Shown here: positions 49,112-58,774 of the stretch, piece by piece
Position numbering within the stretch: position 1 is the first letter of the stretch
Layout: each line of letters begins with the position of its first letter
Source: Callorhinus ursinus
Taxonomy: Eukaryota > Chordata > Mammalia > Carnivora > Otariidae
Length of the DNA stretch: 64,000 bases
Direction of reading: 5' to 3'
Assembly (NCBI RefSeq): GCF_003265705.1
Contig: NW_020313057.1
Coordinates: 8,351,820 to 8,415,819 of the forward strand
Program-made: the position numbers and the translations under genes
The notes under the pieces: generated by a model
What the model saw: the letters and a program-made list of their open reading frames with translations, nothing else
Databases searched by the model: none
What the model was told of the DNA's origin: nothing

Positions 49112-49298
49112 TTTTTTTTTTAAGATTTTATTTGAGAGAGAGAGACAGAGATAGAGAGATAGAACATGAGTGGGGAGGAGAGGGAGAAGCAGGCTCCCCA
49201 CTAAGCGGAGGGCCCCATACGGGGCTCGATCCCAGGACCCTGAGATCATGACCTGAGCCGAAGGCAGACGCTTAACTGCCTGAGCCACTCAGGCGCCC
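49112..49298 (-). mobile_element. Can-SINE, full length, minus strand
   Basis: T-run, AAGATTTTATTTGAGAGAGA, GAAGCAGGCTCCCCACTAAG, GGGGCTCGATCCCAGGACCC and head GAGCCACTCAGGCGCCCC. A perfect 14-bp duplication CTACAGGTCTTTTA lies at 49098-49111 and 49299-49312. Confidence 0.95.
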
Positions 49299-49312
49299 CT
49301 ACAGGTCTTTTA

Positions 49313-49847
49313 ATGGGGAAGGTTGGTCTTCACCCACAAGGAACTCCTCTCATGCACTTTGTTCTCTGCTCTCTAAGAGAATGTTTTCTGGAAGCCAAAC
49401 CCACTGCTTTACTCTTCTGGTAGTTCAGTTGAAAAAACTCATAACCGTTTCCCACCTACAGTAACCTAGGTACATCTTAACTGAAAACCACTAATAGCAC
49501 TTCCATTTCTTCCCCTTGTTATCGATTACATTCCTTTCCTTTTGGAGGATATCTTTTTAGCTGTTATTTTTCTCTAATTTACGTTTCAAAAGCACCCCAT
49601 TCTCAATTTAAACACATGGTACTGCATTATTGAACCCTTTTTTAGAATGAAATTAGGATAATGAAAGTGAAACTCACCCTTCCCGTGGCTCAGAGGACTG
49701 TCACCTAATTGAGTTTATCATGTCTCCCATCTACTCCTCCCCAAACACACGTAGCCTTGCCTTCTCACCTCCTCCAACCTAGGGGAAGGGTATAGTAGTT
49801 TTGCCATAGATACAAACTAAATGGCCTGATTATTTTAATAGGAACTA
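49313..49847. other. Unique DNA, no gene seen
   Basis: No family or exon recognised. Confidence 0.4.
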
Positions 49848-50181
49848 CAGTAGACCCTTGAACAACTTGGGGACTAGGAGTGCCCACCCCTGTGCAGTCG
49901 AATATCCACATGTAACCTCTGACTCCCCCAAAACTTAACTATTGATAGCCTACTATTGATTGGAAGCCTTACTGATCACGTAAACAGTTGATGAACACGT
50001 ATTTTGTGTGTTACGTGTATTATAAACTGTATTCTTACAGTAAAGTAAGTTAGAGAAAAGGTCATTAAGAAAATTATAAGGAAAAGAACATACATTTACA
50101 ATACTGTACTGTATTTGTTTTAAAAATCCTAGTATACATGGACCTGGACCGTTCAAACCCATGTTGTTCAAGGTTCAGCTG
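49848..50181 (-). mobile_element. Tigger2-like DNA transposon remnant, minus strand
   Basis: Terminal repeats CAGTAGACCCTTGAACAAC at the left and GTTGTTCAAGGTTCAGCTG at the right, flanked by intact TA target duplications (49846-49847, 50182-50183). Internal CTGACTCCCCCAAAACTTAA, then TTGGAAGCCTTACTGATCAC, is the reverse complement of the segment seen in the 36.3-kb copy. No transposase. The 72-residue frame at 49953-50171 is inside it and not a gene. Confidence 0.85.
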
Positions 50182-50183
50182 TA

Positions 50184-51395
50184 CATCAAAATAGTTGATA
50201 TTAGACAGGATTCTGTTGTCCTCAAATCATTAAAATACAATTCAAACTAGCTTTAAAAGGAGTAGTGGTGGAATTTACTGACTCCCGTAACTGGGATAAT
50301 AATGTGTATATATCCCTGTGAGTAACATGACTTTTGTTTAGATCAAATAACTATTTTTCTAAATTAATTTTGCTTATTTTGAATTCCACCTTTTCTTGTA
50401 CACATCCAAACATGATAGCTGCTAATATTTTGGCTCTGTTTGCAAAAAACTAAAAAGACATCTGAAAAAGTTAAACAACAAAAGTTTTCTGTCAATGTCA
50501 TCATGTGTTTTAAATAAAAGTTATTTCCAAAAGTATTTTAAGTTTTCCTCCCACTTATAGATGGAAGTTTATTTAATTTATGGAACAAAATCAGATATTA
50601 TTATAAGTGATATCCTAAGTTCAGTTGAAAATTTCAACACTGAAGATCAAGTTTTTGTTTTTAAGGTGATTATAATACAAATACAGATTTGGGTGGAGTG
50701 TAGAGTCATGGTAACGTAATGCCTCACTAATAAGAAATCTAAAGACCAATGACATCTACTAAATGAAATATAAGCTATTTTCCTTAAGATGTACAAGCAC
50801 CTTTATCATACAGCATTTTTTTTCTGATGAAGCCCACGTTGAACACACGCACACAATTTAGGATGGGTGCGAAACTTTGATCCTTTTTGTTGCCCCCATC
50901 ACAAGATTCTCAAAATGTTTAATTCTTTGAAGAACCACTTTACAAATCAACACAAGTGTTCGACAATTACATTGAACTTTCTGTAAATGAGTCATCTAAA
51001 TTTTGGTTGCCTTTTGTTCAAAATCAGTTGGAAAATCTTTCAAGTAGTGGAGCCACAAACCAATTCACCTTCTGAAGATTTTAGCAAACTACAATTCTTG
51101 ATAACAACTTTTGTAAACAGGTGGGGATGATTAAGTGAGTTGATTTGGGAACTAAATTGTGTGCGCTCCTTACCTTTGAAGTTTTATGATTGTGCTTTGT
51201 AATGCCTCAATGTGAAGATTATATTTTCAGGTGATTTTCCTTTTTTTGTACTGAAGAAGTATATATTTTACACCAGCATAGAATGAAACTGAGAAGTCCT
51301 AGTATTGTGTAGCATCTAATTTAGTGAAACATTCAACTATAAATAAGGACAACTTATTTGATGAGCTTTGACTTATAAAAAATGATCCTATTTAT
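50184..51395. other. Repeat-free AT-rich block, no gene seen
   Basis: About 1.2 kb without any repeat I recognise and with little simple sequence. A candidate for noncoding conservation only on that negative ground. Confidence 0.4.
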
Positions 51396-51455
51396 GTGTG
51401 TGGGGTTTGTGTGTGTGAGAGAGAAGGAGAGAGAGAAAAAGAAAGAGAAAGAAGG
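51394..51455 (+). repeat. (GT)n then purine-rich (GA)n tract
   Basis: GTGTGTGGGGTTTGTGTGTG followed by an A/G-only stretch of GAGAAGG and GAAAGA units to about 51455. Confidence 0.85.
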
Positions 51456-51598
51456 AGAAATCTTTATTTCTTCAAAGAACCACAAAAGGTTAACCACGGC
51501 TGCCTCCAGGTAGTGGGACAATGGAGTCTGAGAAGTAAGGAACATAAGTTTCATTTTGCATCTTACTATTTGAAAATTTTATCTTGAGCATATTTTGC

Positions 51599-51702
51599 TT
51601 TTATAATGATAAACCTTTATAATGATAAACCTTTTATAATGATAAACCTATAAAGCATTATAAATGCTTTATAATGATAAAACCTTTTATAATGATAAAA
51701 TC
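51599..51702 (+). repeat. Minisatellite, 16-17 bp unit, with central palindrome
   Basis: Five imperfect tandem copies of TTATAATGATAAACC (16-17 bp period). Between the third and fourth copies is a perfect 10-bp inverted repeat, TATAAAGCAT (51649-51658) and ATGCTTTATA (51664-51673), with a 5-bp loop. No surrounding repeat family recognised. Confidence 0.9.
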
Positions 51703-52840
51703 TAAAGGCATAGATTAATATAATATTTTGAAAAACAGTATTCCACCACTCTTCATGGGTATTAGAGGGAACTTCAGAAATCTTTAAAAATCCAAGTTCA
51801 TTATTCTAATGGTGACAATTTTGAGAACTGTGCCTGGCCAGAGAAAGAGATGTCTAGACATTGGCCCAGGTTTTAGGTATTGTCAAGGCCACCATTCTAG
51901 TTAACAAAGACAAACACATCTTGTTCAGAGGGCTGGGATTTTCGTTGATAATTTATTTTCTTTCCGTGTCAGCCAGACCCAGTCACAAAATCCAAGGTCT
52001 TTTCCATTGAAAAAAAGAAACGTATTAATCTTGGAAGTAGGTAATTGACTATTTTAAGGCTGGAGAATTAATAGATGTTACTTTCATATATTTTACCACC
52101 AGTGTAATCTCAAAGGAAAGAATGAGCAGAGTAGTTACATTTGTTGAACTTACCTTGGCAGCAAAGAGCACTTTTTCTGGCACTGATCATGTACTTAGCT
52201 GATAAAGGAAAAAATATGTTTGGGAGACCACATGTGAGCATTAGGAGCCATTATTTTCCTTGAAATCTTCTTGGCCCCAAAGAAACTGCTAGTTGCCATC
52301 CAAACGGCAACCCAAGCAATGCTTTTCTACAAGACATTTTAGATCTTTTGATAGATACAGATGTAAATAAAGATACTGTGCGATATTTAGGCATTTGATA
52401 CTAGGTAAATAGAATTTTCAACAGACAAGTGCCTGATTATCTTTTTTTCCTCACACCAGATGGCTTAGCATCAGGGCACAACCATAATTTCTTTCAGGAT
52501 ACAAACAGTTTTGAATCTGCAAGTGCATAATTCTAGAAAAAGTGTCTGGTCTCAGAAGAAAGTTAAAGTTAATCTCATCTATCCATACACTCAATTCGAA
52601 GAGAATGTATTGTTTTCCCAGCTTTAAGAGGTATCAGGTCTCTCTGTGACACCATCCCAAACCTTTTTAGTCAGAAACAGGTGAAGCAGAGAATGTTATA
52701 AAATAGCCATACTGGATGAATTTCATGAGCCATTGACAACCATGACACAATCCAAAACTATTTTACAAAACATTTACATTTCTCAAGAATTAGTTTCATG
52801 AGTTCAGGAGGTTTCTACTGGGAAACTTGCTGAGGATCGG
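51703..52840. other. Unique DNA, no gene seen
   Basis: No family or exon recognised. Confidence 0.4.
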
Positions 52841-53089
52841 TCATGAACTTCGAATAATGTCAAGAGCTTGACCTCCAAATGTGGTTACCAGGTCGACATT
52901 CTGACATGCTCTCATTTGCTTAGTCGCTAGGAAAAGGAACAAATAAAGGTAAAATGTAATGACAACTAAACTCAGTGCAATCATCCATGTGAAATAAAAC
53001 AAAATCATACACAAAATTGTTTTATCCTTTAGCACGCCTGGACTCAAGCTAAAAGTTCCTTTTTCCCTTTTTAAGTCTAAATCGGGCAT
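52841..53089 (-). CDS. Doubtful small ORF with one hydrophobic segment
   Basis: An 82-codon ATG-to-stop frame on the minus strand. Residues 1-23 are charged (MPDLDLKREKGTF at the start). Residues about 25-55 form one long hydrophobic stretch rich in Ile, Leu, Phe and Tyr that could be a membrane helix. Residues 56-82 are polar (KQMRACQNVDLVTTFGG). It contains no simple sequence and lies in no recognised repeat, which sets it apart from most frames here. Against it: the start context is weak, with no G after ATG. No splice sites, promoter or polyadenylation signal could be assigned, I recognise no family, and a chance frame of this length is expected in 64 kb. Treat as hypothetical at most. 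Confidence 0.12.
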   Translation of the reverse strand: MPDLDLKREKGTFSLSPGVLKDKTILCMILFYFTWMIALSLVVITFYLYLFLFLATKQMRACQNVDLVTTFGGQALDIIRSS

Positions 53090-53350
53090 TTAGCTAAATA
53101 CGATCTTTTCTCTATTCTCAAGAACAGGTGTCCCCAAATGCAGTGAAGTACTTTTTCTCATTTTGTCACAATTCTCTAGGACAAGGAATATACATGACCA
53201 AGAGAAGAATCAGCTTACAACTTATGTGTCCTCCAAGGGGGAGTTCTTTATACAGCTGCTTTTGCGGAGCCAAGGGAGGGGTCCATATGGAAGAGAGGAA
53301 AATGGGGTACAGAGCTAATACGCCACCAGGAAGGATAGGACTTAGGATGG

Positions 53351-54520
53351 TGTGGTAAGCAAAATTTTAAGACAGCTTTCAAGATTTCTGCCCCTGACAT
53401 ATACACACCCTATAAATCTCCTCCCCTGGAACATGGGCAGGACCTGTGAATACGATGAGAGATAACTCCTGCATTAGAGCATCCAAAGAAACATAACCAA
53501 AAGGAGAGATTACAGATAGGTAAATAATGTAGATATAGATATAGACGATATAGATATAGATGATTGGAGTTGGCTCACATGGTTATGGAGGAGGCTGAGA
53601 AGCCCCACAACCTGCCCTCTACAAGCTGGAAAACAAGGAAAGTCAGGATCATTCAGTCTAAATCTGAAAGCCTGAGAACCAAGGGTGCCAATGATCTAAG
53701 TCTCAGAATCCAAAGGCCTGAGAACCAGGAATTCTGATGTCCAGGGCAGGAGAAGATGGACATCCCAGCTCTAGAAAGAGCGAATTTCACCTTTTCTTAC
53801 CTTTTTGTTCTATTTAAGCTCTCTATGGATTGTATGGTACTCATCCACATTGGTGAAGGCAGATCTTCTTTACTTAGTCTACCAGTTCCAATGCTAATCT
53901 CTTCCAGAAACACTCCTAAGGTCACATCCAGAAATAATGTTTTACCAGCTATCTGGGCATCCCTTGGCCCAGTCAAATTGACACATAAAATTAACCACCG
54001 TAACTTGCACAATCAGTGTGTTATACGGCAAAGGGAAAGGGCCTTTTTAGGTACAATTAAAGCCCCTAAACAGTTGAGTTTGTGTTAATCAAAGGGGAGA
54101 TTATCCTGGGTGGGCCTGACCTAACCAGGGGAGCCGTTTAAGAGAAGATCTGAAGGGTGGAGATAGAACGAGTCAGAAAGACATGAAAGCAGCGGAGATC
54201 TGAAGAAGCAAGCTGCCATATTGTGGAGCGGACCACACAGCTAGGATGTTGGGTGAACTCTAATTGCTGACAGTCTCAGTCTTACAGACACGAGGAATTG
54301 AATTTTGCCAGCAGTCCCTGGGCATGGAAGAGGACTCCAAGCTCCAAATACTCCACAGCCCAGGCTGCTACCTTGATTTTGCCCTTGTGGGACACTGAGG
54401 AAAGGACCCAGCTAAGCTGAACCCAGACTCCTAGCCGGTGGAAACAGCGAAATAATACATTTCTGTTGTTTCAAGCGGCTACGTTTGTGGTGCTTTGTTC
54501 TATAGCAGGAGAAATACAGC
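53351..54520 (+). mobile_element. MaLR-type LTR interrupted by another repeat
   Basis: The left part (53351-53474) reads TGTGGTAAGCAAAATTTTAA, CAAGATTTCTGCCCCTGACA and GGACCTGTGAATACGATGAG. The right part (about 54004-54520) resumes with ATACGGCAAAGGGAAAGGGC, GGGGAGATTATCCTGGGTGG and GAAGCAAGCTGCCATATTGT, and ends with AATAATACATTTCTGTTG and TTTGTGGTGCTTTGTTC. Together they follow one MLT1-group LTR from TG start to polyadenylation region. The middle 53475-54003 belongs to a different repeat that inserted into it. No internal region or second LTR is seen, so this is a solo LTR. Confidence 0.7.
53475..54003 (+). mobile_element. LTR-like repeat nested inside the MaLR LTR
   Basis: Begins ATTAGAGCATCCAAAGAAAC, has TTGGCTCACATGGTTATGGA, GGAGAAGATGGACATCCCAG and CAGAAATAATGTTTTACCAG, and ends TTGACACATAAAATTAACCA. 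This is a very common eutherian dispersed repeat (the 'tattagtcagggttctccagagaaac ... attaaccatcaca' type) that I recognise but cannot name with certainty. It contains a short (GATATA)n patch near 53528-53565 where copies often carry a TA-rich tract. The frames at 53756-54088 are within it. Confidence 0.6.
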
Positions 54521-55414
54521 AGTGGAAAACAAATCTGGAAGGAATACAGGACAAGGTGGGTAGGCAAAAAGTTGATCAGCCTGGGGCCTGAGTCCTTCCA
54601 ATCTGCATCCTTCCCTGCCTTTCCCCCTGGAGACATTATATTCTTTATTGAGAAGAAGGGAGTATCTACTCTACCCATTTGTATAATGTATTGTGGGAGT
54701 TACGATACATTCTGGGAGCTAAGATTTTGAAGTATGAACCAATGTATTTCTGGTCTTCCCGTTCTAGTCAAGGTATCCTGGACTTTCTGTCTCAGGGAAG
54801 GACAGAAGAGAGTCAATTCTCAGCTCTCAGGTGTCACACTGGGCATTCAAAAACTTATGGCAGGACCAATAGTTTGAGAGTAAGTATTTTGAATAAAAAA
54901 ATCCTAAATTTTATTCTATTATAAAAGCTGGAGTTTATGCTGTAAATAATAGATGTGGGAACTGTATTTGATGGTAGCAGAAGAGCCAGTTTTTCTGCCC
55001 TCGCCATGATAATTATTCCATGCTCTGAGAAGATACAGAGTCAGCAAGGAGCTGTCTGGTGAAGTGCCTGAGAAAGTTCTTTGATTTGTCTCCCCCGGTG
55101 AGTCCTTGACTCAAGGGAACCAAGCAGTAGGCTTCCCAAGAGGTTTGGGAACAGCTGAAATCCATCTGTGCTTCAATTCCTACGAGGGTCTTTGGAGGAA
55201 GAGGGTATGGAGGGGAAAATGTCTCACAGAGACTCTCCCCATCTGTGTGGTGTGGCTCCAGAATAGAAACAAGCATGGCGTCCGTGAGGCTGCAGAACAC
55301 ACAGAGAGAAGCTTCAGGTTGATGGTGGAGAGCTTCCAAATTTCTCACAAAGAAAGAAAGACGGGACTGGTTGCATTCAAAGGACTTATCTCCCCTTTGC
55401 ACCAGGTGACCGCC
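54521..55414. other. Unrecognised DNA, no gene seen
   Basis: The overlapping opposed frames at 55013-55486 (157 residues, minus) and 55106-55444 (plus) are the longest in the window but have no domain. The minus one runs into the L1 tail at its start. Confidence 0.4.
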
Positions 55415-55433
55415 AATGCCTCTTCCAGGTCTA

Positions 55434-56228
55434 ATTTTTTTTAAGTATAATGAATATACAATGTTATATTTGTTTCTGGTATACACATATTGATTCCATA
55501 ATTCCCTACTTTACTCAGTGCTCACCACAATGACTGTTGTCACTGCCACCATATGAGGTTAAATATTATCAACTATATTCCCTTTGTTGTACTGTTCATC
55601 TCCATGACATATTAATTTTATAACTGAAAGTTTGTACCTCTTAATCCCTTTATCTATTTCACCCATCCCCCATCTACCTTCCCTCTGGCAACTACCAGTT
55701 TGTTCTCTGTATTTAGAGTCTGCTTTTTGATGTTGTTGTTGTTTCTTTGTTCATTTGTTTTGTTTCTTAGATTCCACATATGAGTGAAATCATATGGTAT
55801 TTGTCTTTCTCTGACTGACTTATTTCACTTAATATTATACCCTCTAGCTCCATCCATGTTGTTGCAAATGGCAAGATATCATTCTTTCTGATGGCTGAGT
55901 AATATTCCGTTGTGTATATAGACCACTTCTTCTGTATCCATTCATCTATTGATGGACACTTGGGCTGCCTCCCTATCTTGGCTATTTAAATAATGTTGTT
56001 ATAAACATAAGGGTGCATATCATCATTTCGAATTAGTGTTTCTGTTTTCTGTGGGTAAATCCCGAGGAGTGGGAATCCTGGATTGTATGGCACTGGCACA
56101 AAAACAGGTCAATGGGCTAGAATAGAGAACCCAGAAATAAACCCATGCTTATATGGTCAATTAATCTACAACAAAGGAGGCAAGAATATACAATGGGGCA
56201 GAGACCTCTTCAATAAATGATGCTGGGA
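55434..56228 (-). mobile_element. L1 insertion with 5' inversion (twin-priming structure)
   Basis: The left 55434-56090 is antisense L1 3' UTR: a T-run at the left, CTCAGTGCTCACCACAATGA, GATTCCACATATGAGTGAAA, ATGGCTGAGTAATATTCCGT and CATTCATCTATTGATGGACA. At 56090/56091 the orientation flips: 56091-56228 is sense-strand L1 ORF2 3' sequence (CACTGGCACAAAAACAGGTC, AACCCAGAAATAAACCCATG, CTCTTCAATAAATGATGCTG). A diverged target duplication, AATGCC..AGGTCTA at 55415-55433 and AATGCC..AGGTCTA at 56229-56248, encloses both parts. So they entered as a single L1 insertion whose 5' portion is inverted. Confidence 0.82.
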
Positions 56229-56248
56229 AATGCCGTCAGCAAGGTCTA

Positions 56249-57385
56249 GGAATGAAACCAGAAGTTAAAGTTAGGTGACTGGGACAAATACCAGCTCATC
56301 TTCTCCAATTATATGGCACATATCACCTGCCATGGTTCTTAGCTGTTCGTTTCCTGCCTTAAACACCTGGTAGAAATTTGAGACAGTATAGACTTCTTTC
56401 TTCACGTGCCCTCTATTTAATTTTCCTTTGTATTGTCATCCAGTATATTGTGACACTCCTTAGCTGGCAGTTGGAGCCCTCATTTCTTTCCTTCCACACC
56501 TGACTTCTAGGAAATCTACTAATGCCCCATCCCTTTGGCAGTGCAGTGAGCCACATAAAGATAACCTGCAGGCACATGGTACCCTCCCCTTTTGATAGAA
56601 ATTTCTACAGTGATCAGTGATGAAGTGGGATTAGCACTCTGTGGCAGGGCACCAGAAATGCAGATCCACTCAAACTTGTTAAAACAGTGGCCTAAATCCC
56701 AAAAGAGACAGTTGGCCTTTTGTGAAGCAATTTGCAAGTATCACATTGCACCGTTAAAACTTCCTATGCTCTGTTATTATGTGATTAGTAGAGTCAACAG
56801 CACTCAGATTTTTACCTCTCTCACATTCTTCTAGACAACCCAAATCAGGCTTTGCATGTGGTTCTGCAATGTAACAGTGCCTCACTATCTACCAGTTAGT
56901 AATCTCCCTAATGTGGAGCACCATGGTGCTCTGATACAGAACATCACCACGTATAGTACATACATATATATATACATATGCATTCACAAGCACCCTAGAA
57001 TATGGTTCATGCAATATATATTGACATTATGAATGACAGATATTAACTATATATTACAATAAAGGAATATTACAAAAATGTGCAAGGTTAAATATGTCCC
57101 TGGCTCTGTTTTTCTTTTCATGCACAGAATGGAATGGTCTGCTGTTTTGGACTACACTTAGGAGGTGAGTGTTTAACAAGCTAGAGAGACGCTTCTCCAG
57201 ATTTGTGCAGTGCAGTGGGGATGCAAAGAGGGAGGTACCCATGTTGATAGTGCCCTCTTTGCCCTTCAGTAATGTGTTGAGAACATCTTCAGTGTATATA
57301 TTATTATCAAACATTTATTTCCATATATACCATAAATACCAAGCACCACCCTCAACTTTCCCAAATCTCTTTAGCTCTTTTTCAT
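56249..57385. other. Unique DNA with small AT-rich patch, no gene seen
   Basis: A TATATA patch lies near 56961-56979. Nothing else recognised. Opposed frames at 56519-56834 and 57054-57405 have no domain. Confidence 0.4.
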
Positions 57386-57389
57386 ACAG

Positions 57390-57595
57390 CTTTTATGACC
57401 CTTAGAAATTCCATCTAGTAGCAGGGATATTTCCTTTGCCTGACTCATAACAACATGAACGCAATGACATTGAACTTGTAATTTATTGCATATCACTGTG
57501 CAGTGCCTAGCAAGGATATATTTGCTATATATTTCCGGCTCAATAAATATTTTTGAATGAATGGTTGAGTGAGTGAATGAGTGAATCAATGAACT
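57390..57595 (+). repeat. L2 3' end fragment, plus strand
   Basis: CCATCTAGTAGCAGGGATAT, CACTGTGCAGTGCCTAGCAA and GGCTCAATAAATATTTTTGA, then GAATGAGTGAATC, follow the L2 3' terminal consensus (ending in '...gctcaataaatatttgttgaatgaatg'). Confidence 0.7.
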
Positions 57596-57871
57596 TAAAT
57601 GTAAACCAGAACCACCCAGTGAGCTTTACCCTGGCTGTCACTATTCTTCACGAAATGTGTCTTTGGCCAGCCCCCATACTTGAATGTCCCATGTATAACA
57701 CTGATAGCAAATACACTGTGGATGCTGAAGACAATGTTCCCAGATCACTATTTAGTAAGGTTTGATGCATTCTAGGCCCACCTCTGCCTTACTTTGCATT
57801 TTATACCAATGACCCCTGTCAGCATGGAAGAATTACATTACATCATCAATGTGCTAGTAAAACAAATTTCA

Positions 57872-58046
57872 GGGCCCCTGGGTGACTCAGTTGGTTAAGC
57901 ATCTGCCTTTGGCTCAGATCATGATCCCAGGGTCCTGAGACTGAGTCCCACATCAGGCTCCCTGCTCAGCACAGAGTTTGCTTCTCCATCTATTCTTCCC
58001 CTTGCTCCTGCTGTCTCTCTCTCTCAAATAAATAAAATCTTAAAAA
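57872..58046 (+). mobile_element. Can-SINE, plus strand
   Basis: Head GGGCCCCTGGGTGACTCAGT, core GCATCTGCCTTTGGCTCAGA and CTCAGCACAGAGTTTGCTTC, tail CAAATAAATAAAATCTTAAA. Flanking sequence is A-rich and the duplication is unclear (possibly AAAACAAA). Confidence 0.92.
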
Positions 58047-58559
58047 CAAAAACCTGCAAGCTGTGTGCTTAAAATCTTAGTGGAAGTGAGTAGGTATCAT
58101 CAAACTTAAAAGGAGAAATTGGGTTGCCATGTCGACAGGGAGCAACAGACCTGAACTTACTACGGATGCCTTCCCCAGCCAACTCTTGCAAAGCTGTTCA
58201 TTTCTGATGTATACTATCAATGCAAATCCAAGTGCCATTCAATTCCCTTCAAATTCAGGGCTGCCTCTTCCTGGTGTTTCTCTTCAATATTTGGCTTAGG
58301 CTCCTATGTCTACAGAGAAGGGCAAGATCAGATGATGGTTTTTTGCTTTTTTATATATCGAGGCAGTTGGTCAAGAAAAGTCTTTTGAGTACCTTCTATA
58401 TGACAGACATATGCCAGGTGCTGAGAAAACAGCAAACATCCATATGCCACCCTCTCTTATGGTCACTTCAGAGACACATGGGGCTGAATACACTGCAAAT
58501 CTCTAAGATTCCTAAGGAAACTAGTACTCACAGGTTTTTTTAAAAAAATGAAAATTTTA
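58047..58559. other. Unique DNA with faint L2-like trace
   Basis: GAGTACCTTCTATATGACAG and ATATGCCAGGTGCTGAGAAA at about 58386-58432 resemble an L2/MIR 'ctatgtgccaggcactg' segment. The 107-residue frame at 58220-58543 crosses it and is not convincing. Confidence 0.4.
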
Positions 58560-58762
58560 GGGGCGCCTGGGTGGCTCAGTTGGTTGAGAATCCGACTCTT
58601 GATTTTGGCTCAGGTCGTGATCTCAGGGTGGTGAGATCAAACCCCATGTCGGGCTCCATGCTGAGCGTGGAGCCTGCCTGAGATTCTCTCTCTCTCCCTC
58701 TCCCTCTGCCCCTCCCCCCGCCCCCTAAAATAAAAAAAGAAAGAAAGAAAGAAAAGAAAAGA
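58560..58762 (+). mobile_element. Can-SINE, older subfamily with (AAAG)n tail, plus strand
   Basis: Head GGGGCGCCTGGGTGGCTCAG, core GACTCTTGATTTTGGCTCAG and GAGCCTGCCTGAGATTCTCT, a C-rich waist, and a tail that has turned into AAAG units (58737-58762). Left GAAAATTTTA and right GAAAATTATAT are the likely duplication. Confidence 0.93.
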
Positions 58763-58774
58763 AAATTATATTTC

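Noticed and set aside
55013..55486. The 157-residue minus-strand frame, longest in the window
   Set aside because: It begins inside the antisense L1 end, shows no domain, and an opposing frame of 112 residues overlaps it. A random occurrence is likely.
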